In this document: positions 44,129-53,186 of the stretch, piece by piece | Position numbering within the stretch: the first letter of the stretch is position 1 | How the letters are laid out: every line of letters begins with the position of its first letter | NCBI GenBank assembly: GCA_964409905.1 | Contig: CAYPET010000005.1 | Location: 98,682-162,681, forward strand | From: JAGNRR01 sp964409905 | Lineage (GTDB): Bacteria; Bacteroidota; Bacteroidia; Chitinophagales; Chitinophagaceae | DNA length: 64,000 nt | Reading direction: 5' to 3' | The notes under the pieces: generated by a model | Seen by the model: the letters and a program-made list of their open reading frames with translations, nothing else | Told to the model about the DNA's origin: nothing | Databases searched by the model: none | Made by a program: the position numbers and the translations under genes

Positions 44129-44203
44129 TAAATTTTCATTCTTCCGAAGCTGGTTTAATCTCTATAATTCGGAAACAGAACCTCGCCCCGGCGAGGTTTT
44201 CTG
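44129..44203 (+). ncRNA. candidate small RNA ending at a terminator hairpin
   Basis: Between nhaD and ppx two hairpins lie in tandem: TTCCGAA/TTCGGAA (44142-44148 with 44168-44174) and AACCTCGC/GCGAGGTT (44179-44186 with 44191-44198) followed by TTCTGTTG. The second looks like a terminator but lies before the likely ppx promoter (TACCTTTA, 44221-44228), so it would end a separate short transcript. A TTCTTTTG element (44116-44123, one mismatch to the -7 consensus) could start it. No known RNA family was recognised. Confidence 0.3.
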
Positions 44204-44234
44204 TTGTTATGAAGATGTGCTACCTTTAGCACTT

Positions 44235-45149
44235 ATGAGGTTAGCTGCAATTGATATTGGCTCTAATGCCGCACGTTTGTTTATATCTGAAGTACGCATT
44301 TATACTGATGGCAGCCCCGATTTTACAAAGGTTAGCTTGGTTCGGGTGCCGTTGCGACTTGGTTTTGAGGTTTTTGAAACTAATGAAATTTCCACTCAGA
44401 AATCTGAAAAACTACTACAAACGATTCATGCCTATAAACATTTGTTAGATGTGTTTGATGTGGAGCATTGTAAAGCCGTAGCTACTTCTGCCATGCGCGA
44501 TGCAAAAAATGGAAAGGCATTGGTTGAAAAAATTTTAGACCAAACCGGTATTCATGTGCGCATTATTAGCGGAAAAGAAGAAGCAGAGCTCTTGCTGGAA
44601 ACCCAAATGAGTGAAAATTTTAATCCCAATAATCATTATTTATATGCTGATGTAGGCGGAGGAAGCACAGAAATAACGGTTTTTAAAAATGTACAAATTA
44701 TCGAGCAGCAATCATTTAACGTTGGTACAATAAGAGTGTTAAAAGACAAAGTGCGAGCAGAAGAACTAGAGGCGATGAAAGCATTCATAACCCAGATTAT
44801 CGAAACCAAGAAAAATGTATTTGCCGTTGGCTCAGGAGGAAATATTAATAAAGTATTCAGTATTTCTAAACTCAAACCCGGCACACCTATGGGCGAAGAC
44901 CTGCTGCGCTTGTACTACAAAGATCTAAAGAAAATGACCGTGCAAGAACGCATTCACAACTACAAACTGCGCGAGGATAGGGCAGATGTAATCGTACCGG
45001 CACTCAAAATTTATTTATCGATTCTCAAATGGGGACATTTTGATGAGATACTGGTGCCTCAAGTGGGTCTTGTTGATGGCATAGTAAAAAAAATGTATAA
45101 CGAAAAAGCCTTTACGGCCTTAAAGGGAAGAGCAAGTGTTTCGAACTAA
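44235..45149 (+). CDS. ppx: Ppx/GppA-family exopolyphosphatase
   Basis: 304 residues from the ATG at 44235; upstream frame to 44121 crosses two hairpins and the promoter element and is rejected. RLAAIDIGSNAARLFISEV and YADVGGGSTEITVF are the actin-like phosphate-binding loops of the family, which hydrolyses polyphosphate or pppGpp. It lacks the C-terminal HD domain of long Ppx proteins. Its end overlaps the exonuclease gene by 4 bases. Confidence 0.88.
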   Translation: MRLAAIDIGSNAARLFISEVRIYTDGSPDFTKVSLVRVPLRLGFEVFETNEISTQKSEKLLQTIHAYKHLLDVFDVEHCKAVATSAMRDAKNGKALVEKILDQTGIHVRIISGKEEAELLLETQMSENFNPNNHYLYADVGGGSTEITVFKNVQIIEQQSFNVGTIRVLKDKVRAEELEAMKAFITQIIETKKNVFAVGSGGNINKVFSISKLKPGTPMGEDLLRLYYKDLKKMTVQERIHNYKLREDRADVIVPALKIYLSILKWGHFDEILVPQVGLVDGIVKKMYNEKAFTALKGRASVSN

Positions 45150-45655
45150 GGCATCGCTTTTTGTTCATAAGCCAGCAAAAAAAGTTTGGCACAGGCGCGG
45201 GCGTCAGATAAGGCATCATGATGCTGCAATTCAATTTTATTTCGGGCGCAGCAGGCGGCTAAATTAGCAGGCTTATAGCCGAGTTTTCGGTAAATTTTCA
45301 CAGTGCACTCCCACATGTTTCGGGTGTTCAATTCGCTAGCGTGGATATTATAATCTTCCATACTTCGGCGCAGTACCCCCCGGTCAAAAGCCTCATTGTG
45401 CGCCACTACTATGTTGTTTTGCAGTCTTTTTTTTATTTCAGGGAACACTTCACTAAATAATGGAGCATCCCAGGTATCATCAGGTGTAATACCATGCACG
45501 AGAATATTATAAAAGTTATATTCATTAAACGGGGGCTGAATGAGCGCATGATATTCATCAATTATACTGCCGTTTTCCACCATCACAATTCCTACAGAGC
45601 AGGCGTTGTGCCCGACGGCCGTTTCAAAGTCGATAGCTGAAAAACTGTTTGACAT
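45146..45655 (-). CDS. DnaQ-like 3'-5' exonuclease
   Basis: 169 residues. ExoI SAIDFETAVG (Asp, Glu), ExoII VAHNEAFDRGVL (Asp), ExoIII HHDALSDARACAKLF (His, Asp) give the DEDDh set. The domain stands alone, unattached to a polymerase; such proteins act in proofreading, repair or RNA trimming. It is convergent with ppx. Confidence 0.9.
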   Translation of the reverse strand: MSNSFSAIDFETAVGHNACSVGIVMVENGSIIDEYHALIQPPFNEYNFYNILVHGITPDDTWDAPLFSEVFPEIKKRLQNNIVVAHNEAFDRGVLRRSMEDYNIHASELNTRNMWECTVKIYRKLGYKPANLAACCARNKIELQHHDALSDARACAKLFLLAYEQKAMP

Positions 45656-45805
45656 CAGACCATAAAAATAAACAATTTAGTGTACGCAACGGTATTTGAT
45701 AAAGTCTTTTCTGTGCCAAATAATGTCATCTTATGGATATATTAAACAACTTAAATAAATATTTATAAAATTCTAGATGCACCTTTGCGACCAAATTGAA
45801 AAAAA

Positions 45806-47314
45806 ATGAAGCCAGAAAGCGAAATGAAGAACAACATGCAATCAGAAGAAGCTATCAAAATTGCCGTTGCAAAAGGCGATGGTATTGGCCCGGAAATAAT
45901 GGATGCTACACTGAGTATTCTTACCGCGGCCGGTGCTAATATTGAGCCCGAGTTTATTGAACTTGGAGAACAAGTTTATTTATCTGGCAATACAGCTGGT
46001 ATTGAGGATAGCGCATGGGATACTATCGATCGCAATAAGGTTATTCTAAAAGCGCCTATCACGACACCGCAAGGTAAAGGCTACAAAAGTCTCAACGTGA
46101 CCTTGCGCAAATCATTGGGTCTTTTTGCCAACGTGCGTCCCGTAAGTGCTTTGCACCCATATATCGAAACAAACTTTCCTGATTTGGATGTGGTGATTAT
46201 TCGCGAAAATGAAGAAGATTTATATGCCGGTATCGAACACCAGCAAACGCAGGATGTGGTGCAGTGTCTTAAACTGATTACGCGGCCTGGTTGCGAAAAA
46301 ATCATTCGTTACGCTTTTGAATATGCCAGAGCGTATAATCGAAAAAAGGTGACTTGTATGGTGAAAGACAACATCATGAAGCTTACTGACGGTTTGTTTC
46401 ATCAGGTTTTTGATGAAATAGCTACCGAATACCCAGAAATCAAAAATGAAACCCAAATCATCGATATTGGAGCTGCACGGCTTGCTGCGCGTCCTGAGCA
46501 GTATGATGTAGTAGTTACTTCGAATTTATATGGAGATATTATTTCGGATATTGTAGCTGAAATTGCGGGCTCTGTTGGTATGGCAGGTTCGGCCAATATT
46601 GGTACCGAGGTAGCCATGTTTGAAGCGATTCATGGCTCTGCGCCCGATATATCCGGACAAGGAATAGCCAATCCTTCTGGCTTGTTGAATGGCGCTATTA
46701 TGATGCTGGCCCACATCGGTCAAACAGCTGTGGCTGACAAAGTAAAAAATGCCTGGTTGCGCACTATTGAAGAAGGCTACCATACAGCAGATATTTATCA
46801 GGAAGGCGTAAGTGTAAAAAAAGTAGGCACACATGAATTCGCTCAGGAGGTAATTGCTAGACTGGGACAAACTCCCGAAAAACTTAAGATAAGTGATCTG
46901 GCAGCCGGTGGTGGTCAAATCAATATTCCTGCTTTTGTGCGCAAACCAAAAGAAAAGGTTTTGGTAGGTGTAGATGCCTTTATCGATTGGGGCGGTACAG
47001 ATCCAAATGAAATTGGTGATGCGCTGATTGCAATTCAGGAGTTACAACTAAAACTAAAAATGGTAACCAACCGTGGTGTAAAAGTGTATCCGGGTGGTCG
47101 TAAGGAAACCTATTGTACCGATCACTGGCGATGCCGATTTGTGAACTGGGACGAGAGCCTCAGCGCAGATAAAAGAAAATACGAAGCCATTGCATATGAC
47201 GACGTATTGGCACTGCTCAATGCGCTGAATGCAAAAGGTTTTGATGTAATTAAAACCGAAAACCTATATGAGTTTGACGGCAAACGTGGTTTCTCCTTGG
47301 GACAAGGGGAGTAA
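45806..47314 (+). CDS. icd: isocitrate dehydrogenase, Thermus-type long form
   Basis: 502 residues. The catalytic domain (KGDGIGPEIMDAT, VTLRKSLGLFANVRP, NEEDLYAGIEH, SNLYGDIISDIVAE, EAIHGSAPDISGQGIANP) is a beta-decarboxylating dehydrogenase. A C-terminal ~150-residue extension (ISDLAAGGGQINIP, DWGGTDPNEIGDAL, VYPGGRKETYCTDHWRCRF) is typical of the Thermus/Bacteroidota isocitrate dehydrogenases and separates it from isopropylmalate dehydrogenase. A CACCTTTG sequence (45780-45787) before the start differs by one base from the -7 consensus. A strong terminator follows. Confidence 0.9.
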   Translation: MKPESEMKNNMQSEEAIKIAVAKGDGIGPEIMDATLSILTAAGANIEPEFIELGEQVYLSGNTAGIEDSAWDTIDRNKVILKAPITTPQGKGYKSLNVTLRKSLGLFANVRPVSALHPYIETNFPDLDVVIIRENEEDLYAGIEHQQTQDVVQCLKLITRPGCEKIIRYAFEYARAYNRKKVTCMVKDNIMKLTDGLFHQVFDEIATEYPEIKNETQIIDIGAARLAARPEQYDVVVTSNLYGDIISDIVAEIAGSVGMAGSANIGTEVAMFEAIHGSAPDISGQGIANPSGLLNGAIMMLAHIGQTAVADKVKNAWLRTIEEGYHTADIYQEGVSVKKVGTHEFAQEVIARLGQTPEKLKISDLAAGGGQINIPAFVRKPKEKVLVGVDAFIDWGGTDPNEIGDALIAIQELQLKLKMVTNRGVKVYPGGRKETYCTDHWRCRFVNWDESLSADKRKYEAIAYDDVLALLNALNAKGFDVIKTENLYEFDGKRGFSLGQGE

Positions 47315-47335
47315 ATCAATGCTTTGGTATACAGT

Positions 47336-47365
47336 AAAAAGCCCGTCAAGATTGACGGGCTTTTT
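47336..47365. terminator. terminator between icd and the reverse-strand secreted gene
   Basis: Stem AAAAAGCCCGTCAA/TTGACGGGCTTTTT (47336-47349 with 47352-47365), 2-base loop as drawn; A- and T-rich flanks suit both strands. Confidence 0.92.
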
Positions 47366-47385
47366 ATTTTAATATTGGTTGTTAC

Positions 47386-47868
47386 TTATTCTTCCTCATC
47401 TACTCGATATTGTATCAAAATACCCACACAAGCGTTTTCTGCAGAGAGTGGTGGGCGAATTTCAATCAAGCCCATTTGATTGTCTGCGCTTTGAAACTCG
47501 ATAGTTGGATTTGAATATTGATTGCTGTTATCATACACCTTCATCCATTTCTTTTTAACGATCAATTCTTTTTGAATACTATCATATTGCAAAAAGATTT
47601 TTTCGGTAGAGATGTTTAAGGGGATTTCAAAATCATTTGCCTTGTCATTGGTGCAAAGTGTAATGTGATAAATCATTTCATCTAACAATTTCAATTCTAT
47701 CTTGAGCGCTTTGTTATTGTCAAAACAATGGGTCCTAGATGCCTCATGCATGCGATAAGCAGTTGATGTTCCTTTTTCGCACTGCAGATGTAAGGAATTG
47801 GTCTGAGCATAGGCGTAGTTGGTATAATAAAAAAGCAATGCCAATGTAATGGAAAGTAGTTTTATCAT
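47386..47868 (-). CDS. secreted protein of unknown function
   Basis: 160 residues from the ATG at 47868; the longer frame into the SDR gene would hide the signal peptide (MIKLLSITLALLFYYTNYAYAQ). The mature part has alternating polar/hydrophobic beta-strand-like segments and two Cys early (HLQCEKG, RTHCFDNN). No family was recognised. It is 20 bases downstream of the SDR gene on the same strand and probably co-transcribed. Confidence 0.65.
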   Translation of the reverse strand: MIKLLSITLALLFYYTNYAYAQTNSLHLQCEKGTSTAYRMHEASRTHCFDNNKALKIELKLLDEMIYHITLCTNDKANDFEIPLNISTEKIFLQYDSIQKELIVKKKWMKVYDNSNQYSNPTIEFQSADNQMGLIEIRPPLSAENACVGILIQYRVDEEE

Positions 47869-47888
47869 GTTTAGTCGAAAGTAATCAT

Positions 47889-48593
47889 TTAAAACGGATT
47901 GGTGGCCCATACGCTTAACTCCGGCACAAAGCCTTTGTCTCGCATCTCGCAAACAGATACAATAGCATGTGCAATGTCTTCCGCACCCAGTTTTTTGCTT
48001 TCTTCCTCGCGCTCAATTCGTTCTTCGCTGGCAAAAGCGGTCGTTACCTCGCTGGGGTTAATGAGGCAAACACGGATATTATCTTTACGCAACTCCGCCT
48101 GCCAGCATTGGCTCAGGGCGCGCACTGCGAACTTACTGGCAGCGTATACCGAACCGCGCGCAAAGCCTTTGACGGCAGCCGAAGAGCCAATATTAATGAT
48201 GGTGCCAGATTGTTGTACTTTGAAAGTGGGCAACATCGCCTGTGTCAACATGGTCAAGCCGTAAACGTTGGTTGTAAAAACGGTGGTAAAATCCGCTTCG
48301 CTGATATCGCCCAGCATTGAAAAAGTACCTATGCCGGCATTATTGATGAGTACATCAACACGGCCACCGAGCAATTTTATAGCGGCATCTGCATTTGCAG
48401 ATATAGCCGTCAAATCGCTTACGTCAAAGTGCAGGGGGATAGCCCCAATTTCTTTGGCAACTTGTTCCAGTTTTGATTTATCCCGACCGGTAATGACTAC
48501 CTTGGCGCCACGGCTAACAAATAATTGTGCGGTGGCTTTGCCGATGCCCGAACTGCCGCCGGTGATGAATACTGATGTATTATTTAATTCCAT
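47889..48593 (-). CDS. short-chain dehydrogenase/reductase
   Basis: 234 residues of a Rossmann-fold SDR: ITGGSSGIGKATAQLF (cofactor loop), DVSDLTA, INNAGIGTF, IGSSAAVKG with catalytic Ser, and YAASKFAVRAL with catalytic Tyr and Lys. NAD(P)-dependent; substrate unknown. Arg/Lys in GRDKSKLE after the first strand favours NADPH, by inference. A secreted protein gene follows. Confidence 0.92.
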   Translation of the reverse strand: MELNNTSVFITGGSSGIGKATAQLFVSRGAKVVITGRDKSKLEQVAKEIGAIPLHFDVSDLTAISANADAAIKLLGGRVDVLINNAGIGTFSMLGDISEADFTTVFTTNVYGLTMLTQAMLPTFKVQQSGTIINIGSSAAVKGFARGSVYAASKFAVRALSQCWQAELRKDNIRVCLINPSEVTTAFASEERIEREEESKKLGAEDIAHAIVSVCEMRDKGFVPELSVWATNPF

Positions 48594-48622
48594 AGATTGC
48601 TAAGGTAGGAAGTAAATAAAAC

Positions 48623-48781
48623 ATGAGGTTTAATGTTGTATTGGCTACTGAAATTGCCCACAATAACAATCTGTCTCTAATTCAGTTTGCCAATGCATTA
48701 AATACGGTTTATGTCAATTATGAAGCAGCGGAATGCAATGCCATCTTTTTTATTTACTGTATTAGTATTAACAAGACTTAA
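48623..48781 (+). CDS. possible small hypothetical protein
   Basis: A 52-codon ORF (MRFNVVLATEIAHNNNLSLI..., ends CISINKT) occupies the otherwise empty gap before the next gene. No ribosome site, homologue or family is evident and its composition is unremarkable; it may be chance. Confidence 0.15.
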   Translation: MRFNVVLATEIAHNNNLSLIQFANALNTVYVNYEAAECNAIFFIYCISINKT

Positions 48782-48858
48782 GGTTGGAACCGGGTGGGAA
48801 TAGCCTATTTTTAAAATCTCATCAACCTGTATAGGCGTTGTGTAAAATGTGAGGGAAT

Positions 48859-49569
48859 ATGTGTAATCTACGAATACTGTTAATGTTAGTTTTCCTTTTT
48901 GCAGGCTTATTACTACATGCCCAAAACCCTTTTCAAGAAAATACCTATTGGAGTACCTCCCAACGCATTGATGATGCCTTTGAAGACATTACATTCAACC
49001 CATTAGACACCAACGATTTTTCACGTACGAATTATTACCGTATTCGTTTTATGCCGAATAATCAATTCGTAGCCTATAACTTACCCGGTTGCGGGCTGGA
49101 CTGCATAGTGCAAGCTTATGGCACCTTTGCCTCTACCGACACCACCACGCAATTCACCATTAACCGCATTGCACGGTATAAAAGATGCAGCGGTGTGGAT
49201 ACGCTCAGCAAAAACATAGGCAACTATTATATTGTGCGGGATGCCTACAGCCTGCGGCTCGTCAGCAGTTTGGCGGATGAGCCCAAGCACAATTACTTTG
49301 AAAAACACGCCAACCAGCTGCCTAGAATAGACGAGGCCTATGCCGTTGCCCTGTTGCAGCAGTACGCTTACCTATACAATAGGATATACCAAATCGTGGC
49401 CAATAAAAACTATAAGAAATACGAGATGGTTAAACGGGAGGCCATCCATTGGGCCTCTGTTGACGCCAAAAAATACAACAAGGAAAACCCGGATATGCAG
49501 TTCTATAACAAGATCAACGAGTTGCTCGCCAACCTAGAAGCATTATATAAGCAAATTGAACCCAAATAA
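48859..49569 (+). CDS. secreted protein of unknown function
   Basis: 236 residues with a signal peptide (MCNLRILLMLVFLFAGLLLHAQ). The next ~120 residues form beta-rich sequence with ENTYWSTSQRIDDAF, LPGCGLDCIVQAYGTF and IARYKRCSGVDTL, suggestive of a small beta-barrel or sandwich with four Cys; the C-terminal ~70 residues are helical and Lys-rich. I do not recognise the family. It stands alone on the forward strand; the base composition of its 3' half is more GC-rich than the neighbours. Confidence 0.7.
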   Translation: MCNLRILLMLVFLFAGLLLHAQNPFQENTYWSTSQRIDDAFEDITFNPLDTNDFSRTNYYRIRFMPNNQFVAYNLPGCGLDCIVQAYGTFASTDTTTQFTINRIARYKRCSGVDTLSKNIGNYYIVRDAYSLRLVSSLADEPKHNYFEKHANQLPRIDEAYAVALLQQYAYLYNRIYQIVANKNYKKYEMVKREAIHWASVDAKKYNKENPDMQFYNKINELLANLEALYKQIEPK

Positions 49570-49772
49570 AAAAATATAACGGTTTGAGGCTTTACTTAGT
49601 GGCTGATTTTAACCACAAAACTTGATACGAAGCACTATGCCGACAGTACACAAAACCGATATTGGCCTTAGATTTTATCGTTTTTTCTGATGAATGAACT
49701 TTAAAATATTAGCTGTATTTTACCGTTTTTATTTCACTTACTCCTCAGCAGTAAATACCATGCTATGTATGT

Positions 49773-51179
49773 TTATTGTTTTTCTAGTTTGTCTTTGTCT
49801 GGCTCTGCGATTATATAAAAGTTAAATTTAAAATCATAAAAGGGATAGCTTTGGTAAAGCTTATTAAATTGACTCATTGCTACCTCATCCCACAATTTAT
49901 TTTTGTATTTAAAATAATGTGTATAGCTGCTTACCGCTTCTGTGTTTAAATAGTCAAAATCAAATTGTTTTGCTTTTTCTATTAAATTTTCGTGTTCCAC
50001 AGTTGTTGGAAGAATACAATATATGTTATTAGCAAAAATGTGAAAATTATTTTTACCATCTGTTTTAGTAATTAGTTTAATGATATATTTCACCAAACTA
50101 TCTTTTTGCAACTCTTGCAGGATATTTATTCTGCCTGCTTCACTTAAATTTTCTAAATCAAAAACTGTTTTGTGATGGATGTTGTAAATTTTTACATTGG
50201 GGTAATTTTTTTGATAATCTCTCAGATTTGCTTTGTTGTTCTCTAGGTTGGGCATTGCATTATAAAATATAGCATATTGGTGGTGTTTGTAATCAACCGG
50301 CTGCTTAATATTATTTATTATCATAAAAGGTTCGTTAGGTTGCAGTAAGTACAATTCAATGGCTCTGTTGTTTTCACCATTTACCAAAGGGTAAGTAATG
50401 CTGCTGCTATCCTTTATAATCTTAATTTGATTGGCATTTTCAGGAAATAAGTAGTTGAATTTATTGCCTGTTACAAAAATTGGATAGTCTTTAGCATCAC
50501 GACTATTGGTATAATATACTTTGCACTCTTTGATATCTGCATTCATTAATTCAAAGCTGAAATTCATGCCGTGATATTCTATATCATACCAATCGCCAAA
50601 TTTTGATTTTATGGTTATCCCTCCAATTTTACTGCTGTCAGCGTTTAGTTTACAGCCGGCTTCTTTCAGTAAGCCATTTGGAAAAGCATAAAGGTAATTG
50701 TGTTTTACACTGTCCAGCGGAATTGTAAATTGCAAACTGCCATCCGACATTTTGCGTACAGTAGAATTTTTATTTACGAGTTGCGTGTATAAAGTAACAC
50801 TTAATTTTTCGTGACCATACTCTATTCCTGCCATTTGATTAATAGTATAATAATAGCCTTCAAAGTTTTCAAATGCTTTGTTATACACCAAGGGTGCTTT
50901 GCTATTGGCTTTTATTACACTGGGCATGGTCCAATCTTTGTGATAATATGGGTTTAAATAAACGGGAATATCGTTTTTAGTAGTGTTCCAAATCCAGAAA
51001 GTATCGGTAACAGTCTTAGTATTTTCGCCTTTATCATAATAAAAAACTGGTAGTTTTCTATTTGGCTGAAAACATTCTAGGGTTTTATGGATAAAGCTGT
51101 CAGGGGCAACTACATATTGTGCAAAAGCATTATACAAAGCAAAAAACAATAAGATAACTACAAGTAATAATCGTTTCAT
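49773..51179 (-). CDS. large secreted protein of unknown function
   Basis: 468 residues with a signal peptide (MKRLLLVVILLFFALYNAFAQ). The mature protein starts VVAPDSFIHKTLECFQPNRKLPVFYYDKGENTKTVTD and then has beta-rich domains with many Tyr/Asn, followed by a helical stretch near LENNKANLRDYQKN. No known motif or catalytic set was recognised. It is monocistronic in an AT-rich stretch with no T9SS sorting domain, so it is probably periplasmic or surface-held by other means. Confidence 0.65.
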   Translation of the reverse strand: MKRLLLVVILLFFALYNAFAQYVVAPDSFIHKTLECFQPNRKLPVFYYDKGENTKTVTDTFWIWNTTKNDIPVYLNPYYHKDWTMPSVIKANSKAPLVYNKAFENFEGYYYTINQMAGIEYGHEKLSVTLYTQLVNKNSTVRKMSDGSLQFTIPLDSVKHNYLYAFPNGLLKEAGCKLNADSSKIGGITIKSKFGDWYDIEYHGMNFSFELMNADIKECKVYYTNSRDAKDYPIFVTGNKFNYLFPENANQIKIIKDSSSITYPLVNGENNRAIELYLLQPNEPFMIINNIKQPVDYKHHQYAIFYNAMPNLENNKANLRDYQKNYPNVKIYNIHHKTVFDLENLSEAGRINILQELQKDSLVKYIIKLITKTDGKNNFHIFANNIYCILPTTVEHENLIEKAKQFDFDYLNTEAVSSYTHYFKYKNKLWDEVAMSQFNKLYQSYPFYDFKFNFYIIAEPDKDKLEKQ

Positions 51180-51427
51180 TTAAAATTTGAAGATGAAATT
51201 AAATGAAATAGACAATAGCTAAATACTACAGATTTAATTACCCTTTTATCTATTGTAATAGTTGCTAGATTTCTTTTTAAGGCTGAATGCAGTGAATTCA
51301 TTTTTAATATTTTTGAATTACTTGTGGTTAATAGTTCTTTATCGCTTGTTTCTAACGTCTAGTGTATGGTGCGTAACCTGCCGATAGGCGGCTATGATTT
51401 TATATACATTGTTGTGGTGTCGTATTT

Positions 51428-51964
51428 TTATTCATTAAACTCTTTTGGATATTCAACCATTCCACCTACTCCTTTCAGTCCGTTTTCAACCAATTCAATT
51501 ACCATGCAATTCTCCTTCGGAACATCAAATGGCAATTCTATTCCGTATCTATCAGCTTGTTCATAACCGAATCTTGGATAATATTTTTCGTGTCCCAGAA
51601 GAACGATTGATTTATACCCTAATTCTTTCGCCTTTTTGTGTGATTCAAGTATTAGTTTCCCACCAATTCCTTTTCCTTGAAAGTCAGCTAGGACAGAAAC
51701 AGGTGCCAACGCCAATGAATCGAATTCATTCAACTCGTTTTTGATTTTAAGTTTCGTCAATAGAATATGTCCAACTACTTTTTCGTCAATTTCCGCAACC
51801 AATGATAGTTCGGGAATGAAAGCGTCCGATTTCCTTAATCGTTCGACTAAAAACTGTTCAGTGTGGTCTGTGAATTCAGCGTCTTTAAAAGCACTTTCAA
51901 TTACGCTAAGGACTTCTTTATTGTCATTTTTAGTTTCTTGCCTTATTATCATTTCCAATGTCAT
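51428..51964 (-). CDS. GNAT-family N-acetyltransferase
   Basis: 178 residues of the YhbS-like GNAT type: SLVAEIDEKVVGHILLT, LALAPVSVLADFQGKGIGGKLI (motif A, acetyl-CoA loop QGKGIGG) and YPRFGYEQADRYGIEL. Acetylates an amine on an unknown substrate. It is flanked by non-coding or remnant DNA on both sides, unlike most genes here, which may point to an exchanged region. Confidence 0.85.
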   Translation of the reverse strand: MTLEMIIRQETKNDNKEVLSVIESAFKDAEFTDHTEQFLVERLRKSDAFIPELSLVAEIDEKVVGHILLTKLKIKNELNEFDSLALAPVSVLADFQGKGIGGKLILESHKKAKELGYKSIVLLGHEKYYPRFGYEQADRYGIELPFDVPKENCMVIELVENGLKGVGGMVEYPKEFNE

Positions 51965-52173
51965 CTTATATGCACCACAAAATCCGTATAAAAGTAATGA
52001 CGTTTATATTCCCTATCTACAACAGTAGTTTTAGCCGGATTCTCTACCAAATTTATTGTTTTCAATATAATATCCAACGGACTTTTTACTTCTGCTGAGC
52101 TAATGCGAATGTCTGGGAGGGGGAAAAACTTCCTGCGTAAATACTCGGCACTAAAAACATTTACCCGAATGAA
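51961..52173 (-). pseudogene. possible 5'-truncated gene remnant before the GNAT gene
   Basis: 70 open codons without any ATG start (FIRVNVFSAEYLRRKFFPLP... ending TDFVVHIR) end in TGA that overlaps the GNAT ATG (ATGA). The overlap is the pattern of a coupled upstream gene, but there is no start and no recognisable family, so it may be a relic or chance. Confidence 0.25.
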
Positions 52174-52260
52174 CTAATTAAGTGGGCTGCCCCCACTAAA
52201 CGAAGTACATATGTATTTCGCCTTTTCCTTAAGGTCTATTTTCATTACTTTCGCGTGGCT

Positions 52261-53091
52261 ATGGATAATTTAAATGTGACAGCGCTAAAGGAGACCGTTG
52301 ATTTTTTGAAAACCAAAATAACGATTAACCCCAAGGTGGGTATCATATTAGGCAGTGGTTTGGGTGGTTTGGTAGATACTGTGCGCATTGAGCAGGAGAT
52401 AGCCTATGAGGATATACCCAATTTTCCGGTATCTACCGTAAAGGGGCATGGTGGCAAGCTAATTTTTGGCAGCATACACAATGTGCCGGTGGTGATGTTG
52501 AGCGGGCGCTTTCATTATTATGAGGGCTACAATATGCAGGAAGTGACCTTCCCGGTTCGCATCATGAACATGCTGGGTGCCGAGACGCTTATGGTGAGCA
52601 ATGCGGCAGGCGGTATGCACCCTGATTTTAAAGTTGGGGATCTGATGATTATCGAAGATCATATCAATATTTTTCCGGAGCATCCTTTGCGGGGTAAAAA
52701 TGATGACAGCATGGGGCCGCGCTTCCCCGATATGACTGAGCCCTATTCACTCTCTTTGATTGATAAAGCCATGAGCATTGCGCACAGCAAAGGCATTAAG
52801 GTGTACAAAGGGGTGTATATAGGCTTGCAGGGGCCCACTTTCGAAACCAAGGCAGAATATCGCTGGCTGCGTACCATAGGCGGCGATGCGGTGGGCATGA
52901 GTACCGTACCCGAAGTGATTGTCGCACGCCACATGAACATGCAGGTATTTGGCATGAGCGTTATTACAGACCTGGGCATACGCGAAGAAATGAACGAAAT
53001 TACCCACGAGGAAGTGCTGGAAGCAGCAAACGCCGCCGCGCCTTTAATGGCTGGCTTGTTTGCCGATTTGATTCCACAAATTGCCAACTAG
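52261..53091 (+). CDS. punA: purine nucleoside phosphorylase
   Basis: 276 residues from the ATG at 52261 (GTG at 52255 overlaps the promoter element TACTTTCG at 52246-52253). The trimeric PNP pattern is clear: GIILGSGLGGL (phosphate loop), GRFHYYEGYNMQEVTFPVRI, VSNAAGGMHPDF, PTFETKAEYRWLRTIGGDAVGMSTVPEV. It cleaves purine nucleosides to base and ribose-1-phosphate for salvage. Single gene with a very short predicted leader. Confidence 0.95.
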   Translation: MDNLNVTALKETVDFLKTKITINPKVGIILGSGLGGLVDTVRIEQEIAYEDIPNFPVSTVKGHGGKLIFGSIHNVPVVMLSGRFHYYEGYNMQEVTFPVRIMNMLGAETLMVSNAAGGMHPDFKVGDLMIIEDHINIFPEHPLRGKNDDSMGPRFPDMTEPYSLSLIDKAMSIAHSKGIKVYKGVYIGLQGPTFETKAEYRWLRTIGGDAVGMSTVPEVIVARHMNMQVFGMSVITDLGIREEMNEITHEEVLEAANAAAPLMAGLFADLIPQIAN

Positions 53092-53171
53092 GGGCTGTTG
53101 ACGGGCCACTTATTTAACGTTCAGAAATGATAATTTCAACATCAATCGGGCGTTGGTAATTTTGCAAAATT

Positions 53172-53179
53172 TACATTTG
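53172..53179 (+). promoter_or_regulatory. -7 element (TACATTTG) for the porin gene
   Basis: Exact TAnnTTTG match 7 bases before the ATG at 53187; predicted leader only a few bases. Confidence 0.55.
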
Positions 53180-53186
53180 TTGACTC

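Noticed and set aside
44121..44234. 38-codon N-terminal extension of Ppx
   Set aside because: It would cross two hairpins and the promoter element; the family N-terminus starts at 44,235.
47899..48603. Three forward ORFs of 111-121 codons
   Set aside because: They run antisense through the SDR gene, whose motifs are clear; the long frames reflect its GC-richer codons.
51355..51430. attC-like integron site beside the GNAT gene (TCTAACG, then GTTGTGG)
   Set aside because: The two ends are not complementary and the GTTRRRY end does not match.
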